Below, piece by piece: positions 56,837-64,000 of a stretch of DNA of 64,000 nucleotides. The stretch lies in assembly GCA_907165065.1 (NCBI GenBank), contig OU015541.1:1488001-1552000 (forward strand), read 5' to 3'. The notes below the pieces were generated by a model that was not told the origin of the DNA, did not search any database, and was given only the letters and a program-made list of their open reading frames with translations. Position numbers and translations under genes: made by a program. Positions within the stretch are counted from its first letter, which is position 1, and the number at the start of each line of letters is the position of its first letter. This DNA comes from Caprimulgus europaeus (Eukaryota > Chordata > Aves > Caprimulgiformes > Caprimulgidae).

Positions 56837-58746
56837 AACCATGTTAATGCAGCCTGCCGCTGAGAACGGGTGACAGTGCCTCTCAGCCCCCATCTCCTGA
56901 GGAGAGTCAGTTATTTGGGAGCATTTAGCACCCAGCACACTTGTGCAGACAGTGCTGTGGCACTCAGTCCATAGTTAAAAGGGGAGCTAAAGAAATAGAA
57001 GTATGAAATGTTATTGGATCTGGTTTCTTGTGGTGGTTACAGAGCACAACAGCGCAGTCCTCGCTTATTTCCAGTGTTTCTTTCCAAGCCAGTGCTGGGA
57101 GGGGACATTTGTCCTTCATGGAAAAGCTTCATTTTGCCCCGAGAGGCTTTTAAAGGGTCAGTGAATTAATTCATCCAGCAAACAGGGTCACATCTGAGCA
57201 TGTTTTTTCTCTTTATTCACCCATTGTTTGGCTAACCATGAATTTGCTCCCAAAGTATTTAGCCTATAAAGCTCAGGTCTGGGCACTGCCTCCTCTTAGC
57301 TTGAATAAAGCCAGGATCTAGCAGTAAAACTTGTGGTGCCCTTTAGCTTACATCACTTTTCTGCTCAGGGAGCTTGGAATGACTACAGCTCTAACATCCT
57401 TACCCAACAGCCTCGCTGCTTAGAATCACAAGCACTTCATGTATTATCATCTGGGTCAACATAAAACAGGATTCTTCCCAAAACAACTGTTTGCTTACCC
57501 TTTAAAAACCAGTGTCATTTTCCATCTTACACAATGTTCAGGGAGAGGGGTAGAGCAGTGCCTGAGCACTATTGGGAACCAGACTCCTATCGCCACACGC
57601 ATGTGGCCCCGATCGTTGTGTGTGGCAGCCCCTTCACCGCTCACCCAGCACCAGGCATCCCCTGCACCTGGGGCCAGTGTGGGCTTTGGGGCTTTCCCAG
57701 CTGCTCTGAACACGGTGGAGCTCCAGCAATGCCAGGGCTTGGCTGGAACATGGAGCAGGGGAGCTGGGAGACTCGATCCTTTCCCATGGGAGTGCAGGGA
57801 ATGGTGATTTGGGGTGGTCTGGGTGCTGTGGGGTCTCAGGCACTTGGCCTTCAGGATTTTATTTTTTTAAGATGTAGATAAAGGTTTGGAGAGTTGAGAT
57901 CAGCTCCAGGGACAGGCTCCAATGTGCTTGTTCAGCCTCAGACCACACGGGTTCCCCGATGCTGGTTTCTATTTCTGTCTCCACTTCCCCCTGTGACCCC
58001 GGAGCTTGGTAGGCGATTCACTGGACTCCTCTCCTTTTTCCCTGAAGTTCAGACAAGGATTCTTTTAGTTGGGAAACTTGGAAGATAAGAATAGGAGTGT
58101 ACATTCCCTGTTCCTGCCTCTGAACCCGAAAGGACAAAGCAGTTCAGGCAAGATCAAACCCCAGCTCTTCTCTCACCCAGTTTCACGTGTCACGCGCCAA
58201 GGTGACGTCACGCAGGAACGACCTGGCCTGTGATTCAGCACCTCTTGTTTGCAGAGATCCCCTCTGCCCTTTGGTACAACAGTTGTACTCACAGGGTATT
58301 TACGAGTTCTTTGTGGTGTAGCTTATCCTGTGATCCTGCCTCTCCTCGTGGCGTGATGAGCTGTCAAAGTTTCCAGCACGCTGAGGGTGTGGGGGCAGAC
58401 TGGGGAGAGCTTGATCCTTGCAGGGGATGGGGCTGCGTGGGATCAGTGACTTTGATTCAGTAGTTGTCCTTCCACAGCTGGCCAGCTGCCTTCACTCCCA
58501 GGGCAAAGGGCTTCTCTTAAAAGTGTGGTGGTCGAATATACGTGGGTATTATGCATGACTGCAAATATCTCAGGTGAAAATAAGCCTTGTTTGTGTCAGA
58601 GGAGCAAAAACCTTTCAGCAGGGCAGGATAACCCTTGGTATCTCACAGGTCTTCTGGGTCCCCCGATAGAAAAGCCCATCTGAAGGAGCAGTGGGCTTTG
58701 GGCACAAAACAGGACACCCAGCAAAATTCTGGAGTTAAATATTCAT
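56837..58746. other. Intergenic, nothing recognised
   Basis: Unique-looking sequence. No frame with convincing homology and no recognised repeat. Confidence 0.4.
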
Positions 58747-58945
58747 TTAGAATCACAGAATCATTCAGGTTGGAAAAGACCTCTAAGATCATCAAGTCCA
58801 ACCATCAACCCAACACCACCATGGCCACTAAACCACGTCCCTAAGTGCCACATCTACTTGTCTTTTAAACCCCTCCAGGGATGGGGACTCCACCACTGCC
58901 CTGGGCAACCCTCTCCAATGCCTGGGAACCCTTTCAGGGTGATGT
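58747..58945 (-). mobile_element. CR1 LINE 3' fragment
   Basis: Reverse-complement CR1 with a well-kept 3' end: tagaatcacagaatcattca, agacctctaagatcatcaag, then aacccctccagggatgggga. It is one of the better preserved copies. Confidence 0.92.
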
Positions 58946-61900
58946 GGGGAATGTGGGATTCGAGAGGACACTGCTCATGAAATCAGAATTTGGAAACTCG
59001 TTTGGAATCAGCAGCTGGAAGGAAAGACAGTGAAGGACTGAGGAGATCCCACCTCCAGAAGTGATTTAATGTGCTTAAAAATAAATGCCAGGCAGAATTC
59101 CACAACTGGGTAACTCACTGTAAATGTTCTTCCTCCTGTTTCCACTTGATGAGCACCTAGTCCATGGAAGCAATCTAGGTCACCTTTTCCCCAGGGAGGC
59201 TGCACTCTGTGCTTGTCGTGTTTGCTGCACCAGTCCACAGCCATTTTCCTACCTGAGGTTCTCTCTGCTTTTAGTACCAATTTGTTTATTTCTTTTCATC
59301 AGCAAATTTAACCAGCACATCCTTCCAGCTTAATGAGTGTCATGGGTGAGGGCTTGTGACCAGATTTAAGCTGTACAAGAGCAGGCACTACTGAGAGCTG
59401 GGACCAGATCCTTGTGAAGTGGTTTTGGATATCAAAAAAGCTGAAGCGTGCGTAGAGAAACCCATGGAAAGCCCCCAGTTCTCATGGAAGCTGATTTTAC
59501 CAGAGGAGCAAAAATCCAGCTCTTTAAGGGATTTCAGAAACACAAAAGAAAAACCAAAACCAGGGGGCAATGCTGCAGGAAATGCCTGAGAGTCAGTAAA
59601 CAAAATAATGTGTGATACACACCAGAATGTTTCATGTGGGATTTCCAGCTTGTGTAAAATTCCAGCGTGGAAAAGCACCTGCTCCAGCTTCTCTGGCATC
59701 CTGCTGAGAGCCTGGCCAAGGGCAAAAGCTCTTCCCACCTCCCCACTGCCTCTTATCTCCCTGGAGATAAGATTCCAGCCTAATTTTAATAGAAAACTCT
59801 GCCAAGAGGGATTTTTGAGAGGGCATCCAGGCTCTAACCTGTCTCTGGGGCAGGGTCAGTTCAACCTGTTTTTCCCGACTGTCCACACCAGTTTTGGGAA
59901 CCCTGCAGCTAAACAAACACTTGGGAGCACTTTCAGTTTCTGAAAACAGTCCCAGGACTGAAAGGAAACTCAACCTGTGATGCTCCTTTTGGTAAAAGCT
60001 GAGGAGCAGGAGCAGAGCTGCAGGCCAAGGCAGAGCCCACTCTCCTTGGTGTGGACACTGCTGTCTGCGGCTGCCACCTCCATTCATCACATTATTATTA
60101 TTTTTAATTTAAAGGCCTAATGGTCAATCCCAGTGACAGTCCCACTCTTTGCCTTTCTTCACAGATCCCTCTACAAGTTCTCTCCTTGAACTAACACCAC
60201 TTGCCAGCAGAGAAGTCCTAGGATGCTGTTTCAAAATAACAATGCAATGCCTCAATCAGTTGGGAAACCTGCAAGCACTTCCATCCGGGTTTCTGATGAG
60301 GATTGTCATAACTTCCCATTTTCCAAGCCCCCAGTGGCACCTCACAGTTAGTTATTCATGAGCACACACTTCTGGAAATCATGGCTAACCCAGCAGCCCC
60401 TTACCCAGCTGAAATATCATCACTGAGGAGAAGCAAACTGCCAGACTTGCAGTAAAATGCTACCAGTCATGGGGAGAGGCAGGTCCCCACCTTGAGTGAA
60501 CCGATAGATGTGCTGGATGTGTTGGTGGAGAAATGATGTTATAAGATGTGGCAGCAGTAGAGAATTAGGATCATAAAGAAGAAGAGACTAAAAGTAGCTT
60601 GAATAGGAATAAAACAACCCTACAGCACTGGAAAGGATATCAAGCCCAATTCTCTACTCTAGGCTGGTTTCAGGTTAGCAGAGGGGGAAGGACAGCCGGG
60701 GTCATGTACCCCATAAGTGCCTTCTGCTCGCTGCTTCACCTTGGTACTGGCCAGAGCCTTGAATTAGATGTTGGATTTGGTGTGAAGCTGTGTCTGATTT
60801 GTCCTGGTATTTCCCCTGGGTCTATGGGACAGCATGTCATAGGGAGTGGGGTAAGATCTGACATCAGCAGCACGGAGAAGATCATCACTGGGCTGTTGCA
60901 GCGAAGCCAACGTGGCACTGCTGCCTTGTGCTGGGATGGGATGGGGTAGTACCAGTAAAAAGTGCTGTCACTCAGTTATTCTGTGTCCTTCCATAGTTGT
61001 AAATGAAGATGAAATTGCCACCACATGGACAGCACTGTGATTCACAGAGTCCTCAAAGGCATGAGAAGTGGGTTTTGTGCTTTTTGAAGGAATGCTCTTG
61101 CCTCCCACTGCTACCAGCTAATAAATATTTACATAGCATGGCAATTCCAGAGGGGTGAGAGAAAGGTAATCTTCTGCCAATGTTCAAATAAGGTAAGTAC
61201 ATAACTACCATGACTATGAGACACTTAGCTTTACCTCAGTGCTGAAGGAAAAAGTGATCACTAAGGGTGGATGATGAATGTGTTTCACCTGGGGAAGATA
61301 AAGCACCTCCTCAGAGAAATCAATCGCTGTTAACAGGCACAGCAAAAAGGTCCATCTGAAACCTAACAAAAAGCTGAAAACCTGGTTACATGTGAACTAC
61401 CCAGAACCATCCTCCCTCTGGCTGGAGGTCTTGCAGGGGGGGTCACTTGCAATGCAAAAAAATCCATTATATAGAAGTCTTTGCTTCCTGTAAGGACTTA
61501 AATAAAGCACAAGTCTAAACTATTGATTAAATTACTGATGAAAATGTAAGTTATCAGCTACCAGCACATTACCTTCCACTGTCCCAGGGGGATTTTTTTT
61601 ATGGAGCTTATGCCCATCCCTTTTCAGGTTACTTTTGTACCAGTAGCAGAAGGGACCTGCTCACAGAGACAACAAAACCAACTGAGGCAGGAAGGCACCA
61701 GGGTCCTTGTGCAGCCATTTATGACCACACAGAGCAGATGCAACCAAAATCCTCAGCTGACTCAGCATCACACCATTGTCTTTCTGCTTCACCTAAGCTG
61801 TCTTTGTGCAGCAAGATCTTTATCTTGCACCTGCCAGCTGAGCCAGCCCAATTCCTTCACTGCAGTCATGCTGCAGCACAGAGCACACATGACTGCACCT

Positions 61901-63419
61901 GACTGCAAAGACTTTGCCTCAAATAGACTTTGGGAGCCAAGCTGTGTCTGTGTGTCCCATCAGGTAACTGCTGTCATTGCCTAGAAGCTAACTCTGAGTG
62001 ACATCGAGCTTTTCACAGCCTGTTTCAGCTCCCTGATGTTTTTGTGAGGACATCAGAGCATTTTTTGAAGCTGAGGCACCTTTCTGGGTGAAAGACTCTC
62101 CCACTCTTCAGAACTTGGCATTCCAAAGTCAAAACGTCTGCTTTCATCCAAGACCTCCTGCTGCTGTGTGCCCACAAAGTAGTCTTTGTGTCTAGAAACT
62201 TGTGAGAACAGCCATGGCCTCGAGCTCAGAACTGTTTTTTTTCCTCCCTGGCCTCCTAGGGAACAGGGGGAGGAAGAGATCTGAGAAGAGTATGTGGAAA
62301 GCTTGGAAAACCCCTGGTATCCCATTAAAGAGACATTTCAAGTTACTTGACTGAAGTGTTTTGTCTCTCAGCAAGACATTCTTCTCCACCAGTCACTGTT
62401 TTATTTCTTCATTCTAATTCTTAGCACCAACCCTGCCAACTAAAACAAGAGCCAGGACCACAAAGACGCCTTGGAAATGCTCAGGCTCTCAGAGATGGCC
62501 AAGGGAGAGATTTCCCTTACAGTCAACAGCCACTGGGTATCCAACGCTTTTGTACACTTGAAGTTCTCAGCCCTGCTCACACGCAGCACCTAGAAATAAG
62601 CATCACTTCTTACAGCAGGTGAGAGGTCTTCCAGGGATCCTCCACATCCACAGGGTGCATAAGAAACCTCAGATGGGTCACTAGGTGTGAAGGAGCCTAA
62701 GGAAAGCTCTGGTGTCTGAGTCAGAGCTACTGCAGTTCAGCTCTTCTGGGATACAGGGTTGACATTGGCACCACTCAAATTCAGGCTGGGGTACTGTGTG
62801 ACACCACCCACTCTAACACCAGCCACGAGTCACAAGGGATTTGATATCCTACCTGACAGGTTGCCTGGCCTGCTCCTAGCTGAGCATTACTGAGAAGTCA
62901 GATTCTGCTTTCCAGTTTGCAATTATTTCCACTGACTTCATGTGCTTAATGACATAGCCCAGCTGCCCTCAAGCTTTAACCCAAATGTGAGGGAATAAAT
63001 TATGTTCTCTCATAAAAAAAAAATCTGCAATTAATTGCACACAGAAAATTTATCAGAAAGTTCTTTGACAGATGCCAAATAACATATCTTTAAACAAATA
63101 CTGCTGTCTAACTTGCTCAAACAGAGCTTGAATAACATCCTCTTCATTACGTGAGCAAACAGCACAGGGTGGTCACCAGTGCCAGGAGTAACTCAAGCAT
63201 GTGAAGAGCAACACCCACTGCCAAATGGCTGCTAAACAGATGTAACAAGAGATACTGGGAGAAGTGTTAGTGATACACCAGCAGTTACTAGCTGGGTAAG
63301 CTAAACAGCAGTGAACACTTTCTGACTCTGAGAACTGCCTTTCTGTTCATTCTTGCATTTCCAAAAACTAGAGGGCTAAGTGCCACCATCTCCAAACATC
63401 AGTGGTTTCAGCAAGAGAA
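58946..63419. other. Intergenic, no supported gene
   Basis: AT content rises toward the right. I found no homology-supported coding frame. A Maf-type site (agctgactcagca) lies at 61755-61767 and a TGAGTCA at 62717. No repeat family was recognised. Confidence 0.4.
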
Positions 63420-63871
63420 GTTCAAAGAAGTAGGAAGCTTTATTGCATACCGATTCCTCCCTGCCCAGAGGTTCAGCTTTGGGCCTAGAAAGATCACAAA
63501 GGGGGCCTCAATTCATTCCAGTTACAGAAGATACCAATTACCCTTATGATTAAAGAGAGTGTACAACAGAGATTGGCAGTCAAAGCGAGGCAGTGCTGCT
63601 GAGTTCATGTCCTGTGAAGAACACCCATTTCAAACACTGCACCATCCTGCAGGTGCTGGCTCCCAGATCTGCATTTACCACAGGTTAAAGTTAGGAATCA
63701 ACACACCAACTGAAAATTGAGTTCTAATCAACACTGTCTCTCCTCATTATACAAACAGCAGCATGGCAGGGCCAGTAACACCACCTGTAGTAACCACGGG
63801 GCTGCAGCAGCAAGGTATCTCCTCAGTTAGAAGGGACAGCCACTCCTCAGGCTCTCTCTCCCCTTTCCTCT
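63420..63871 (-). other. Possible 3' UTR of the minus-strand gene
   Basis: Sequence between the candidate stop codon and just past the minus-strand AATAAA at 63439-63444. It depends entirely on the adjoining exon being real. Confidence 0.25.
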
Positions 63872-63928
63872 TCATCTACACAGTTCCTTCAGGAGTTCCT
63901 TCATGTCACTGGCCTCTAGCTTGTTAGA
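63872..63928 (-). CDS. Possible 3'-terminal exon of an unidentified minus-strand gene
   Basis: Read on the minus strand, a tttgttag acceptor is followed by 18 codons, SNKLEASDMKELLKELCR, and a TGA. A minus-strand AATAAA lies 430 bp downstream, at 63439-63444. In mammals ARFRP1 lies here in this orientation, but its C-terminus as I remember it does not match, so no gene is assigned. An 18-codon open frame can arise by chance. Confidence 0.3.
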   Translation of the reverse strand, partial: SNKLEASDMKELLKELCR

Positions 63929-64000
63929 CTAACAAATCAAGAATCACAAAGTAATACAGTAGAAAATTAAGTCCTTTGCATCTGCAACAACGTGTAGGGA

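Overview
The window looks like a bird nuclear genome. The evidence is a large multi-exon vertebrate gene with GT-AG introns, many short 5'-truncated CR1 LINE copies on both strands with the usual CR1 3' end, no Alu- or L1-like repeats, and an RTEL1 to TNFRSF6B gene order. That order is also known from human 20q13.33. I cannot name the species.

Positions 1 to about 35,975 (+ strand) hold the 3' two thirds of RTEL1, the iron-sulfur DNA helicase that dismantles telomeric T-loops and D-loops. I placed 26 coding exons, from 78 to 35,102. They join without any frame conflict into 995 complete codons plus a stop. They cover the C-terminal helicase motifs, two harmonin-homology domains, a PCNA-binding (PIP-like) motif and a complete C-terminal RING-type C4C4 zinc domain. 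The 5' exons (iron-sulfur domain, Walker A) lie beyond the left edge. Introns carry CR1 fragments, tandem duplications and one striking 150-bp inverted repeat.

Positions 36,000 to 44,150 separate the two genes. This stretch contains CR1 copies, a local CpG-rich block with a coding-like minus-strand frame (38.68-38.89 kb), a long poly-T tract and a seven-copy 29-bp minisatellite that ends about 150 bp before the first of two TATA boxes.

Positions 44,300 to about 51,700 (+ strand) hold TNFRSF6B, decoy receptor 3: a secreted TNF-receptor-family protein with no membrane segment. It has three certain coding exons and one probable upstream exon that offers an alternative start. Its last intron contains a CpG-rich island with a palindromic TATA/MEF2-like site.

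Positions 51,700 to 63,430 contain no gene I can recognise. They hold CR1 fragments, a second unrelated 29-bp minisatellite, an excess of TGASTCA (AP-1/Maf) motifs and a CpG-rich candidate exon. At the right edge there is a weak candidate for the 3'-terminal exon of a minus-strand gene, with a poly(A) signal at 63.44 kb. In mammals ARFRP1 lies here and points this way, but the peptide does not match the ARFRP1 C-terminus as I remember it.

All identifications come from reading translations and comparing them with remembered human RTEL1, DcR3 and osteoprotegerin sequences. No search was run.
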